DNA of 64,000 nucleotides. Source: Apostichopus japonicus (taxonomy: Eukaryota > Echinodermata > Holothuroidea > Aspidochirotida > Stichopodidae). Shown here in pieces: positions 39,001-49,900 of this stretch. Within the stretch, counting starts at the first letter, position 1, and each line of letters opens with the position of its first letter. The notes below the pieces were generated by a model. The model saw nothing but the letters and a program-made list of their open reading frames with translations, was not told the origin of the DNA and made no database searches. The stretch covers positions 18,254,484 through 18,318,483 of the forward strand of contig NC_092564.1 in assembly GCF_037975245.1 (NCBI RefSeq). Direction: 5' to 3'. The translations under genes and the position numbers were made by a program.

Positions 39001-42000
39001 TCAAAGTTTCTCCTGGTCATGACCTCTCATCACCTCCGAACGAGTCCACCAAAACAAACAGGGAGATTGCATGCACAAAAGGTGAACCTATTTTGCCACA
39101 AATGATATTCCACCAAGCAGTACTCCAAATTGAGTTGAAATGTTTGCCAAGTTATGACATCACATGATACACACATATATACATGTCATTGTAACAAACA
39201 ATGATGGAATTCAACTAGGCATAACACATTTTTGACTTTGCTTGTTAAAGGGTGTGAAGACTCGCGCAAAAAGAAACGTCTTATGCCGGTAATCTGACCT
39301 AGTTTCGAATGAGGTGTAACAGAGGTGTTAGACACCACCATCGATCCCAGAAAATACACACACAGCTTGCTACCTTCGGTAATTAGACACTAGTGTACAG
39401 TCAGTACATACAGCTGCGGTTAATACCCACAGTACAGTGTACAAACGATACAGCGATGGACATCTCAGGTCCTGCTAAAGATAACAAGGTATCACGTTCC
39501 ATGCTGTCTGCATTTTGTAGCGACACAAACACAACGTCACTTGCAAGCAACAGAAAGTTAACTTTTTCAGATGGCCGCACACGGTTTGGGGCAAGTCTTC
39601 AATGCCTTTAAGCTGTTTTCATTTCTTATCTTAATTTACAGAAAGATCACAGCGACCTATTGGATACTGTCTACTGTAGGAGTCACTCACAATATCTGTC
39701 TCCGTTCTACTGCCATCCTCAGCATCATCACCTTCATCCTCAAAATCGTCCTCGTAATCCTGCAAGTCAAGGGAAGAGTATGCTGAAGCATGACATTTAT
39801 CTACAGTAGGCAATTATTACCATGAAAAAACAGAGAAATTTCTTCGCTTCGTACATTAAAACAAAAAAATATCTGTAACTGAATATCAAAATCAAGTGGC
39901 AGAGGTATAACTTTCGCACATTCCATGTAACATTTTTTAGACACTATTTTCAATCTCTCTGTTGGTATTATTGGTATCATTTAGTTTTACTCACCTCGAA
40001 ATCATCATCATAGTCGTATCCATTTGCTTCTGTAACGGGCGTTCCTTCAACAACTTCGGGAACTTCAGCCTATTAAAATGAAAAAAATATATATCAAGTT
40101 TATTGCTGAATTTATTTCAATATCCTCAGGCTAAATCATTATTTTCAATCTATTGTATTGACCTTGGATTGGATAGGGCTACTAGTTTGTCAAAGGAAAT
40201 GTGAAGTTTATAAAATAGTTTATACCAATAGCTATGGTTCATTCACAATATGGATGCATCCAAATTGTGGAGTATAAAATTAGACGTAAATTTTAAAGGA
40301 AAACAAAACATTATTTATCAGTGTGCAACAATGACGTCACACCTGTTTGCTTGAAGTTCACTTTTGGTACGAAAAGGTGGCAACTTCAACTGTCAATACC
40401 TCTGAAACGGTACAAAGGAATTGAATGCAAGTTTCACCAGAAAGCTTAGATTATGTTCCTCTTTAACATATCAAAACGAAATTTTGACCTGGACTATTCT
40501 TTAAAATTTATGCGACATAAACTGTTATTTACAGGATTAAGTGTTTATTAACTTGCTAATTAAGATCAACATATTGGTTGTATTATAAAGATCCCTTTGA
40601 TAGACGCTTGGGTGTCAAATACAGGCTTGGTCACAGAGGTTTACAAGTGAAGTGATGCAAAGGTTTAGTTTTCAGCTGCAGGCATATATGCTGTATTGTT
40701 ACTGTGCAACCATATTGTCACTGCACTTGTAGACATGTTAACATTCACATTACACTTAATGATATGTATTAACCGGCCTATCAATATTTTCTTGGAAAAG
40801 CATGATTTTGATCTGCTCTTCTTTGTGTATCACCAACAAGGGCCTGTTCATGTAGATGCTGAAGACAATGGTTCATCTTATGACTACAAAAGTCTTCAAT
40901 GATTTCAAAATACTGTCCGATAAATGGCAAAGGATCATGAAGAGGATTTTGACCTTATCTTTGTTTTCATTCGTCACAAAATGTGACATACATCTTCAGG
41001 GATGTGCCCAGGATTTCCTGAGTGCCAGGTATACTGATCCCCGTCCTGGGGGAAGGGGTGTTCCCCTCCCTTTTGAGCAATTTTTCGATTTTTGAAGGTA
41101 CTCAGATGCCTAATGCTGGCACTTGTGTAGCTTTTAAAGCATATACACAAGTACTACTTTTGCTAACAATTTACATTTTGAAATTTTTTTCTTCAATTTA
41201 TGTTGAAAATATTGTTAGGAATGTCGGGATTTTAGATGAAAATAGTGCTGGGCGGGATTCACGATTTTTAAGACAGTGCTGGGCGGTAATTTTCAGTGCT
41301 GGGCGGGGCCATCTAGTGCCGCCCAGCGTGGGCACATCCCTGCACCTTTAATACCCATTTCTCACCTCACGGCTTCCCTTCATCTCAGTTTTATCAACCG
41401 TCATCCTTTCCTCCTCTTCTCTTCGTTTCCTTTCTCTTCTCTTCTCTTCCTTCCGTTTCCTCCTCTCCTCTTCGTATTCTTCATCCCGTTGAAGTTTATC
41501 CTGTGCTGAAGATTCTTTTACATGTAGAAAACAGGCAAAAACTAGTCAGAACAACTGACATTGATCAATCTTTCTTTTCGGTGACAATTCATTATTCTTA
41601 TTACTGCACACGTCACAGCAAAGAAAATCCTGTTATACCTTCACAAATCTGGTTCCCTTTCTGCAACAGCATGGGCTGCATCTCTTCTAACTGGTCATTT
41701 GTAAGGTAACAGAGCATTATAAAGCTTAATTTCAAATTTGAATATTAATTATTTCAGTTTAGATGTTAATTTAAAGACAGAAAACACAAACCTCCATCCT
41801 CCTTTCCTTTTTTGTGGGGCCTCCTCTTTTCCTCTTCATGATTCCTTCTTTCTGAATCTTTTTCCTTATGTCTCTTTCTCCTCTCTTCGTCCTTTGTTGT
41901 CTTACTCTGTAACAAATCAAAACATTTGCTGCTATTTCATTGGTCAGTAATTGTTTATGGATACAAACATACAAACCAAGAATCACTGTGCTAAATATGA

Positions 42001-45000
42001 CGAGTATATAATGACCTAACTTCCATACCGCGTTCACACATCTTGGTGCAAATTTCTGGTCTTTGAACTCTTTAAACGTCATTTCCGTCGAGGAATCATA
42101 TCGTAATTTGCCTGACTTGGGCATTGAATGGTTGAGGACAAAATCTTCACTTCAACCAGAAAATTGGTTCTGTGTGTGTAAAAATGTAGGATCTTTGGGG
42201 GTTTATGTTTAATTTGTCGTGTAACTACTACAGGAGGGAATCCACAAGTAAAGACCTCAATATGTTTCAACGACAAAGAACATCAAGAAAATTTTACCAA
42301 CTTAATTTCATCAACAAACACTGGTTCTGTTGATATTATATATAGATATGCAAGATCATTAAGCAAGAAATAAAGTCCACTATCCTTGTTGGACTTGATT
42401 TCCAGTCCTCAACTTAATTCAAGAATTTTGCTTCACCCCTCCCTCTTTTTCTAATATTTCCCTTCTTTCTTTGAATTCTCTCTTCATGTACATCTCTATA
42501 TATCTCTCACCTTCTCCTCTCTGTGATCGTTTTCACTCCTCCCATCCTTCTCTTTGTGCCTCTTCCCATCTTTGTCTCTCTTCTCCCTATGCCTGTCTCT
42601 GCCCTTATCATCCTCATCTTTCTGTCTATCCTCCCTTCTATCTCTTCTCTCCTTGTGCCTATCATCTCCATCGTCCCTCTTTCTATCCTTGTCACTCTTC
42701 CTCTCCCTTCTCTCTTCGTCCTTATTGCTTCTTTCTTTCCGCTCGCGATCGTCTCTTCCATCTTTCTCTCGATGACGACCACTTCTTCTTTTCTCTTTCT
42801 CATCGCTCTCCTTCCTTCTCTCCCTGTCTCTGTTATCATCTGGATCTCTGTGCTTCTCTTTTGTCTCCCTGTCTTTATGCCTGTCGTCTCGACTGCTCCT
42901 CTCCTTGCCCCCACGCTCATCCCGTCGATGTTTTCCATCTACAGGATACATAAATCAAGAAATGGGATTTGTCAACAGAGCAAATTCAAACAGTTTATGT
43001 TAATTTCATTGTGGTAAAATTGTTCATACTATTTTATTTGAAAATTCAAACAAATTTAAATACTTTAAACCTAACCTCAGCCTTTAGGAACCCTCACTGG
43101 TAGAAGAATCTGTATGAACCAACTTTACATATCGAGTAGGCAAATAATGTCTTTAAGTGGTAACCAAAGGTTCATTTAAACTGGCTAATTTGTATTGTTA
43201 GTCTGGTAATGTGATACAACCAGCTGTTTTACACACAGACATAACACACACCTATCTTACTCCTACCATGGAATGAACAAGATGGAATTCCCTGCATGTG
43301 GAAGAACATAAAAGCACTTCAGATGGTAGAATGAGGAGGGCAGTAGACCAGAATGGGCTGGTCACCGGGAGAGGACAGTTCTAAACAGGCTTACCAATAG
43401 CTCAAAACGGGGTAGCACAAGAGAGCGATTGTTGTGAGGAAACTGAAAAGTGAGTAGTAAAGGATATATTACCATGTATACACCTACTTTAACATTAACC
43501 ACACCCAAATTGCTTGATAATGAAACAGACGATTAGAGCACCGATTAGTAGATCTGTAGAGAAGACATGGTGCTTTTATATTTTAATTAACTGCAAATGG
43601 TGTTACATACACTTTATAAATCAAAACCTATCAACTCACCTTCAGCTGTTTTATCTCTTGAACTTTTTTCCCTCTTATCTCTAGACCTCTTCTCATCATC
43701 TGGCTTCTCCTTGCTTCTATGCTTTCTCTCATCACCATCTCTGTGCTTCACCTTGTCTTTAGACCTCTTTTCCCTGTTGGCTGTGGCATCCTGTCCAAGA
43801 TAAATAAGATAAAAAAGCAATTTGGAGAGAATCTAGACATAAACAGATCTAAACAACATCATTCAGGGATGTAAGTGCAGCCCCCCCAAAAAACCGGAAA
43901 ACTATTCGGAGACCCCGGGTGAATGCCGTCCTAACACATCCTACTCCTAGCTCTGACTACTTACACACTATCGTTATGTTAGGCTAGCTCAAAATTATTA
44001 GCGCTAACACATCCTACTCCTAGCTCTGACTACTTACACACTATCGTTATGTTAGGCTAGCTCAAAGTTACGAATACGTCGCAGCGAACTCCTGAATAAA
44101 AAACAGTCTCACATTCGAATGCGATCACGAATATCGACTATCATATGCGTATCCCGTAGATTTCCACCGCTCACAAATATCACAAACGTTAATTCCGAAA
44201 CTTATGTCGAGCACCAGCAGTTACGAAGATATTAATTAGCAGTCCAATCAACGTGAATTAGGCAAGGTTTTATAACGACAGAAATGAGCTATGGCGATTT
44301 GAAGTTCGCACGTACGCAACGATGTTCACATGGCACAATGTTGTACAGTGCAATGCGATGTGTAACAGGAAATGGTATTTTGGTTGATCGATGAGTGAAA
44401 ATTGAAGTTAGCTTGCTGCAACGGGCCAGGCATTTTTGCCGCTTTGTGTCTTTGATATTCGTACAATTTTGTGGAACTTTATTGGAATTAAAAAAAAAAA
44501 ACGGATTTCCGTCAAAATACGGAAGACTTACATCCCTGCATCATTGGAGAGATAAGCAGCTTAGCTGCCAAATACGAAATTTTTAAAATACCATGTGATA
44601 TTTCAATTGTTACCAAGATAAAGAATTGATATTTCAAATTCAACCTACAGACAGACCAGTACAGTCAGTCAATTGTGATATAACTTCATTTTAAAGATAT
44701 ATAGCTATTATTCATTGGCAGCTGGGACTGCAAAAAAGAACTTTTCAAATACCTGTAATTGACTGGTCAGCTCAGGAGCACCCCAAGTATCTTCTTTACT
44801 TCTGCCCTGAAGATTAATGAAAGATGCATAAATTTATAAGTTGGGAACCTGAAATAACATCAATTTACTTTTAAACAACCCTTTACATGCTTTTGTGGGT
44901 ACATGTCTTTCAAATTAACAAAGTACACTCGTTCATTACATTTAATTTTATTACCACAACATCACATTTAGATATGCAAAAATAAGTGATTTCAAAAACT

Positions 45001-46087
45001 CTCTGTATGACACAGATATAAGGATCAATAAATATGAAGACATAACAAAATATTTAAGTAAACAAAACACAACCAAGGAAGGAAAAGTAAAAAAAAGAAG
45101 CTAAGCTTATATAGGAAATTTTAATTTGATTATAGTCAGCAACTTCTATATTAATAACTTAATTGTCTTTTGAAAAATGAGACAGACTAGGTCTACAGTA
45201 GACTTTTTAGTTTAATGCCCAGAGGTAGTAACTTCCAGCTAGGGAATTTGTAGTAAATAAGTTTTCAGCAGAACTCATGCCAAAACATATGACTACAGTA
45301 CCTAATTTTTATTGGTACAGACAGATTAGGACTTGGATTCAATATTTGTATGCAACATGACAAGTTTTAGCAATTGGCTACTGAAATGAACATTTTTGCT
45401 ATGATTTAGTGGTGGTTATGAAGGAGACAATAGTTGTAAATAAAATTAGACACATATCCTAATCCCAAAGAATCATATGATTTTATCGAAGCTTGAAGCT
45501 GGAGAGCTCAAGGGAATTCCAAACACCACACAACCACTTCCATAAGATGCAACAAAGCCTCCTGAAGTTATCAACTTTGCTTAGTTTAATGTCTGTTCTA
45601 GCCTACTGCACCGATACTATACACATCAAGAGAAGCCAATGTTTTTGGGAAATGGGAAAGTTGCTTTGATTTTTTCTTTGACCCTGTTATTTTAATGTTC
45701 TACTGTAGAAGTGAAGCATTTATTTCAGTTTTCTTCTGCATCGTGGGTGAGTCAAGTACTGTATTGTTAATGTGGTCACTTAAATTTAGGCCCAGTCAAT
45801 GGTACACTACTAAATACTAACAGACTAACAATTGGCTGGGCAACATCTCGAATCAACCTCCTTCATTAAAAAAATGCTCATCAATATTGGCTAGGCCCAG
45901 CCTTACACTAAAGTATGCCTAGTAAGGGTTTGATGTTGGACTAGGACTAACCGGTAAATGATTGTAAAGCATAAAGGTTATGAATAATTTAGGCTAGGCC
46001 AGATATTTTACTGTCAAATATTGTGTTAGGGAATAGTCGAGTTATTTCGCGGAAACATACCTTCGTTCCCTCTGTTTTTGAAGGCAT
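24082..46087 (-). CDS. DYNC2I1: DYNC2I1/WDR60, cytoplasmic dynein-2 intermediate chain 1, 28 coding exons
   Basis: Dynein-2 intermediate chain for retrograde intraflagellar transport in cilia. Exons in transcript order: 46087-46061, 44806-44753, 43790-43640, 42938-42511, 41906-41792, 41505-41366, 40069-39995, 39759-39691, 38556-38485, 37521-37488, 36937-36714, 36032-35921, 35583-35489, 34930-34804, 33348-33272, 32600-32524, 31433-31358, 31027-30811, 30109-30051, 29374-29323, 28711-28645, 28248-28161, 27976-27910, 26709-26651, 25864-25819, 25365-25188, 25029-24957, 24195-24082. Total 2973 nt, 990 residues (human about 1066), in phase throughout. Order: KEDTW-containing N-terminus; Lys/Arg/Glu/Asp-rich segment (~78-285); acidic DYDDDFE and DYEDDFEDE (~325-340); the conserved MKLIELDTVSFDLFDMPPV block; a RDTQTEE motif (~475), like an LC8-binding TQT; then a WD-repeat half with DGSLVIWDLRE, ETGVIYFWG, DGTIRLH and SKVYVWSLLERD. 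The repeats agree with human WDR60 in order and spacing. Ends FV-stop. Confidence 0.95.
26735..27430. repeat. Degenerate minisatellite (~55-62-bp unit) split by a SINE
   Basis: Units contain GCATGACCAGACAAATATCA and CTGTCAGGGTCGGGTAAACC. One to two units stand before 26821 and about six follow 27068, with the SINE copy between. The array is intronic in DYNC2I1, between exons 27910-27976 and 26651-26709. Confidence 0.8.
26821..27066 (+). mobile_element. tRNA-derived SINE, copy 1
   Basis: The tRNA-like head has an A-box region TTAGCTCAGTGGTTAATGCC and a B-box GGTTCGAGTC. The body reads GAGACTGACTTCGGTCAGC and AGCCAATGAGGCTTCTTCGC, and the tail is ACAT repeats. It matches the copies at 33521 and 53178. 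Antisense to DYNC2I1 and inserted in a minisatellite. Confidence 0.88.
29090..29225. repeat. Low-complexity AGTTTAAA-rich tract
   Basis: Irregular repeats of AGTTTTAAGGAGTTTAAA and AAAGAGTTTAAAG in a DYNC2I1 intron. No regular unit was found. Confidence 0.6.
31118..31240. repeat. 20-bp minisatellite, six copies
   Basis: CAAAGTTTGGGGTGCGATCC and variants (GTGCAATCC, GCACGATCC, GCACGAGCC) repeat about every 20 bp. It lies about 90 bp upstream, in the sense of transcription, of the DYNC2I1 exon 30811-31027. Confidence 0.9.
32058..32430. repeat. Dispersed nonautonomous repeat (TTATATAGCGC family)
   Basis: Starts with an AATAATAATA tract and CAATTTATATAGCGCC, then reads on to GCAGGGCTTTATAAAG and TGATCTTGAAGTTGATCC. 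These motifs are typical of a repeat family abundant in marine invertebrates. I cannot place it in a named class. Confidence 0.5.
33521..33780 (+). mobile_element. tRNA-derived SINE, copy 2
   Basis: Head GTTAGCTCAGTGGTTAACGC and B-box GGTTCGAGTC; the same body as copy 1 with a short duplication (GACAATTGACAATTCATAAT). It ends in a longer ACAT tail. Intronic and antisense in DYNC2I1. Confidence 0.9.
34228..34560. repeat. Degenerate tandem repeat, unit ~56 bp
   Basis: ATGACATTGCTA and GTGGCATTGCTA, followed by ATTTGCATGG or ATTTACATGG, recur roughly every 50-60 bp about five times. Intronic in DYNC2I1. Confidence 0.7.
36225..36455. repeat. Tandem duplication, unit ~120 bp
   Basis: CTTGCATTAGTTCCTAAACT, then a CTATTGATG segment and CCCCATGTACCAGTACAAG, occurs twice. 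A neighbouring stretch (36160-36200) is rich in GAGTACA words. Intronic in DYNC2I1. Confidence 0.8.
37895..38200 (+). mobile_element. Non-LTR retrotransposon 3' remnant (reverse transcriptase C-terminus)
   Basis: The frame ending at 38125 contains AFRGPKLWNSLVIPI and FDNIDRFKGHLF, the common end of non-LTR reverse transcriptases (xRGPKLWNSLPxxI…FKxxL). Upstream the reading shifts frame, so the copy is decayed. The tail is about 70 bp, ending in CTGTCTGTCTATC-like sequence. It lies antisense in a DYNC2I1 intron. Confidence 0.75.
39246..39630 (+). repeat. Interspersed repeat copy 2, longer than the copy at 10636
   Basis: The first ~200 bp match 10636-10830 (GGGTGTGAAGACTCGCGC, CACCACCATCGATCCCAGAA). 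It continues through a small open frame (from about 39456: MDISGPAKDNKVSRSM) that could be part of an element protein, but I do not recognise it. It stops shortly before the DYNC2I1 exon 39691-39759. Confidence 0.65.
40997..41342. mobile_element. DNA transposon, TIR CAGGGATGTGCCCA, nonautonomous
   Basis: The left end CAGGGATGTGCCCA is answered by TGGGCACATCCCTG at the right end. The flanks CATCTT and CACCTT differ by one base and may be a mutated target duplication. The right part has three GTGCTGGGCGG words. The CAGGG-type end and size fit a hAT-like MITE. Intronic in DYNC2I1. Confidence 0.65.
43864..44538. mobile_element. DNA transposon, TIR CAGGGATGTAAGT, CATCATT target duplication
   Basis: Ends are CAGGGATGTAAGT and ACTTACATCCCTG. 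CATCATT flanks both sides (43857-43863 and 44539-44545). An internal ~70-bp segment (AACACATCCTACTCCTAGCT) is tandemly duplicated. No transposase frame remains. It is related at its tips to the element at 40997-41342. Intronic in DYNC2I1. Confidence 0.8.
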
Positions 46088-46912
46088 TTTTGCGACAAAA
46101 AATTGACAGAGATTGCTTCGAATTTCACAGTATACCGCGAGGTACTGTTATTCCATCAATAAAATATTGCTTCAAATACAACGGGAATGATCATTCTGCA
46201 CTTTAATTCTTCGATCCTTAACGGACGACAAATATTTCTCCGTCTCTGATCTAGTGCGCATGTATTGTATACATTGGTTACATGAAAGTCGACCAGAAAT
46301 GGAAACAGAAAAGTCCAGATAGGCTGGGTTGCTGAACAGATAGAGAAATGCTAGCTGTCATGAGTAACATCCATTTCCAAATAATGTGCTTGACAAGAAC
46401 GTAATGTCGAACATGAAAACAGATTCTCAATTATCAAATTTTATTCTGGAGGACTATTGTCTGGAGAACCCTAGACAAAGACTTCTACCATCATTCTTTG
46501 GTGCGCCTTTTAAGTTTTAGGGTTTATGATGGAGGCAAGAGATATCATATAGCTTTGCATGAGTGTCATAGTTCCCCTGCGGCCCTGCGTTTCATTATCA
46601 TAGTTCCCCTTGATGTCAACCTTTATCCATCGATGCACAATATGAATTACTTACAAAATTCGTCTACGCTCGCCATTACTTTGATGCTTTGACGAAGAAC
46701 TGGTCAGAAAAAGTCATGTACCCCGCAGAGCTAAGCAAAGCTTCATGGTTGGCTAATGCATTTGAATTGAATAGCAAGGCGGATGTTAGGTAACACGTTA
46801 GAGTCAACCCTGACCGAGTACAGGTGGACCTAAACTGAGAAGTGAGAACTGTGTTTACCAACAACAACTATAACTCTCAGGACATAAACGTCGGCATCTG
46901 AGACAAGTCTTC
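46088..46912. promoter_or_regulatory. Putative bidirectional promoter of DYNC2I1 (minus) and NHEJ1 (plus)
   Basis: About 825 bp separate the DYNC2I1 start codon from the end of NHEJ1 exon 1, and the genes point away from each other. The stretch must hold both transcription starts and the 5' UTRs. I see no TATA box. No core motif was identified, so this is inferred from arrangement only. Confidence 0.6.
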
Positions 46913-49900
46913 ATGTAAGATACATTCATTACGAGCAATTCAGTGTCACTTAAAACGATTTTATCAATTTCTTTTGCACCGTCTATTCACACATCTTAAA
47001 AAGCAGGGTTAGTTTTTCGTGAAACTGCTACTAGTCTTTAGAAATACAGTAATGGTTTGCTTGACTTGTACAAATAAAATGAGATATTTTATTATCTATA
47101 TTAAAAGGCGTGCCTATTCAATAAGAAATCTATCATGTCATTCTATCCCCTGGAAGCCGGAAACAGATGGAGTTGCATAACAAAAACTGTATGCTCTGTT
47201 TGTAGTTTACTGCACAATGGGTACAGTATAACTAAGGCTTAGAATTATCAAAGTGGCTATTCTTACGACTAGTCGTAACAATAATTCCCTTTTGCGAATG
47301 CGCAGTTGCTATTTTTACGACTAGGAGTACTATTTTTACGACGAGAAGCAACAATAATTTCCGGTTAGGTTTAGGGTTGGATTGAGGGTTTTAGAGTTAA
47401 GGTTAGTGTTACCCCTACTACATACCCAGTTGCTTTATTTACTTCGAATTCGCCGATGTCGTAAGAATAGTTAATAAATAATTGTTACGACTAGTCGTAA
47501 GAATAGCCACGGCCTAGAATTATTGCAACAACTAACAATGTTAGTAACATGCATAGTGTTGCCTTGGAGTTGGATAGGACATCTTAGTTCTCCCAACAAA
47601 TACAAGTTACCTTTTTACCATTTAAGAAAGTAGCCTGTTGTGAACCCATGTAACCCCTGTTCATGGCACATCATCACCACCCTGATTAACTGCCAAACGA
47701 ATAGTGAGGCATATTTGGTATTTCGTTGTTACTCGCCCAACTGCTGTAAGAATAGCCACAGCCATTTATAAATATTTGAAGGCTCCTCAGTTGTAATTTC
47801 AATCAAGTTACAATTTAACCAATAAGTTTTAGTCTATATTGTAATTGTGACACAAGGTGAATCCTATAAACTACAAAACAAACTTATAAATTATATTTGT
47901 AATTTAATGGTTGTACAGTAATTTTGCTCAAATGTTTTGGGTCACTAGCTTCTGTTCAAACAAGCATTGGGAAATTACTATCTATTTAGATCACATTATG
48001 TTGGAATCACATTCTACGGCAATAACTTGAGGAATTATAGATTTCCTAGAATATAAATGAGGATTGAGTTCATGATGGTCATTTTTATATTCGCAGGGCA
48101 GAGGAATCAAGAGTAACGTGGAGACAGGCCTGGAAGCCTGATCTGAAGTCATGTCCTTGGATTCCTCTCCCTGTCAGTGAGAATCAGTTTTGGTTGAAGA
48201 GCCATTTCCAATCTGACAGTATGGCCATCTCCATATTTGATGGCGTCCATGTTTGGTCAGAATCAAACACTGTAGAAGATGTCAGTGCAAAAACCAAGGT
48301 TTGTGAAAGTGATTTTAGTTTTTGTAGTTTTTCATACAGTAATTATGGTTGAGGTAAATGCCCATAACTTCTATCATTTTATTTACGATGATCTATACAG
48401 CAACCAATTCCTTTGTATTCAATTCAGTGTAAATACTGTCAAGTTTATGTTCTCACCTGTACACACAAACTTGTATTAATCACCTCCAATACAGTAAGTG
48501 TGTATGATGGACAAAGGCATTTATCTGGTAGCAAGATGCTATAAAAATTGGCAACCTGTTTACACAAATGCAGTATTTTCAGAAATTATGAGTATTAAAC
48601 AGAGTTGAAAAATGTCAAACCTATGGTACAAAATACTAAAACAATTCACTGTGGAGAGTAGCAGTGAAACCAAAAAATGTTCATCACAGACACTCTATGG
48701 AATTGTTTCTAATCCCCCTGAGGAAACAGACAGCAAAACAAAAAAAATGAAGAGGAATGAAAATTCAATAGCTGAACTATATTCAAAAGGTAAGATAGTG
48801 GTGACCCTTCTATGAATTCATGCCAATGTAATGTTTAGACAGTGGTTAAACTTTCCGAGAGCATTGGATGGAACAGTATCAATATTTGAGACATGAAGAT
48901 ATGCCTGCAAGTAATAACAACATAATTTGACCAGAAATTGTTTTAAGGGGGTAAAAAAATAGTATTTAGGAACGGTTAACTTTACATGGACGTTAAACAA
49001 TTTTGATTTGATTGTTTCTATGAAAAGTACCAAATTTACCACCTCTTTGAATAACAATCTTACAGCTTTACAATCCAAATGTTGAAGCACCAGTATCTAA
49101 AGTTTTGCAACATCTGAAGGAATGTTTGCAGTTCAATTCAACCAAAGGACAGCTGCGAGTTCATCCCAAAGATGGCGATCGAAAGTTGCTTCTTGAAGTG
49201 ACGTCCAACTTGACGGGAGGAGTACCATTTAAGTGGAAATTTGAAACGGAGAAGAAGACCGAAGAGGTAAAAGTAACAGACCCTGCAGCGTAGTGGTGCA
49301 TGGAGGCAGTTTGGAAAAGAGAAACAGAACATTCTTCTAAAATTCTTTTTATTTCAATAGAGTCAAACTCTATCGCAATCGATGAATATACTCTATAGAT
49401 TTCCCACCATGGTATTCGTACTGTAACTGTACCACTGCTATGATAAATATTTGAATTGAATTAAATTGAATCGTAATTCGGAGGAACTTTACATAATCTG
49501 TATATAAAGCTGTAGTTTGGTGGATTCGTTCAATCATAACACACTCAAAACCTTGACCATGGGAATTTTACCCACTCCCTTTTTGCGTGTAGAGGCCAGC
49601 TTCAAAAAGAAGGGTGGCATGATTTGTTTTTAATAGTCACCTTGTCTTGCAGTTAACTGTTGAGTATGTTACTACCAGAATATGAACAGTTTTAATGTTT
49701 AAATGTCTCTTTAACTATGTATTATGTATGGTTTCCTCCATTTTTAGACAATTTCTGAAGAGATTACATTCCCTCTGCTGTGCATGGTGTCAGAACTGAT
49801 TCAGAGAGAAAAAGCGTTAGTTTCGCTCCTGAAGAGGAAAGACTCAGAGATTGATGATATGAGAGCAGGAGGGGCCAAAGCCTCGAGAAGTAAGTTGGTC

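Noticed and set aside
42471-43017. Long plus-strand open frames over the DYNC2I1 charged exon
   Set aside because: They are antisense shadows of a purine-rich coding exon. The minus frame has matching splice sites and phase.
48665-48789. Possible extra NHEJ1 exon with a good GTAAGA donor (frame …ENSIAELYSK)
   Set aside because: With the acceptors I can see its length (125 or 100 nt) would break the frame between the neighbouring phase-0 exons. The frame that would keep phase has a stop. Exons 48097-48298 and 49066-49266 already join without a gap against human XLF.
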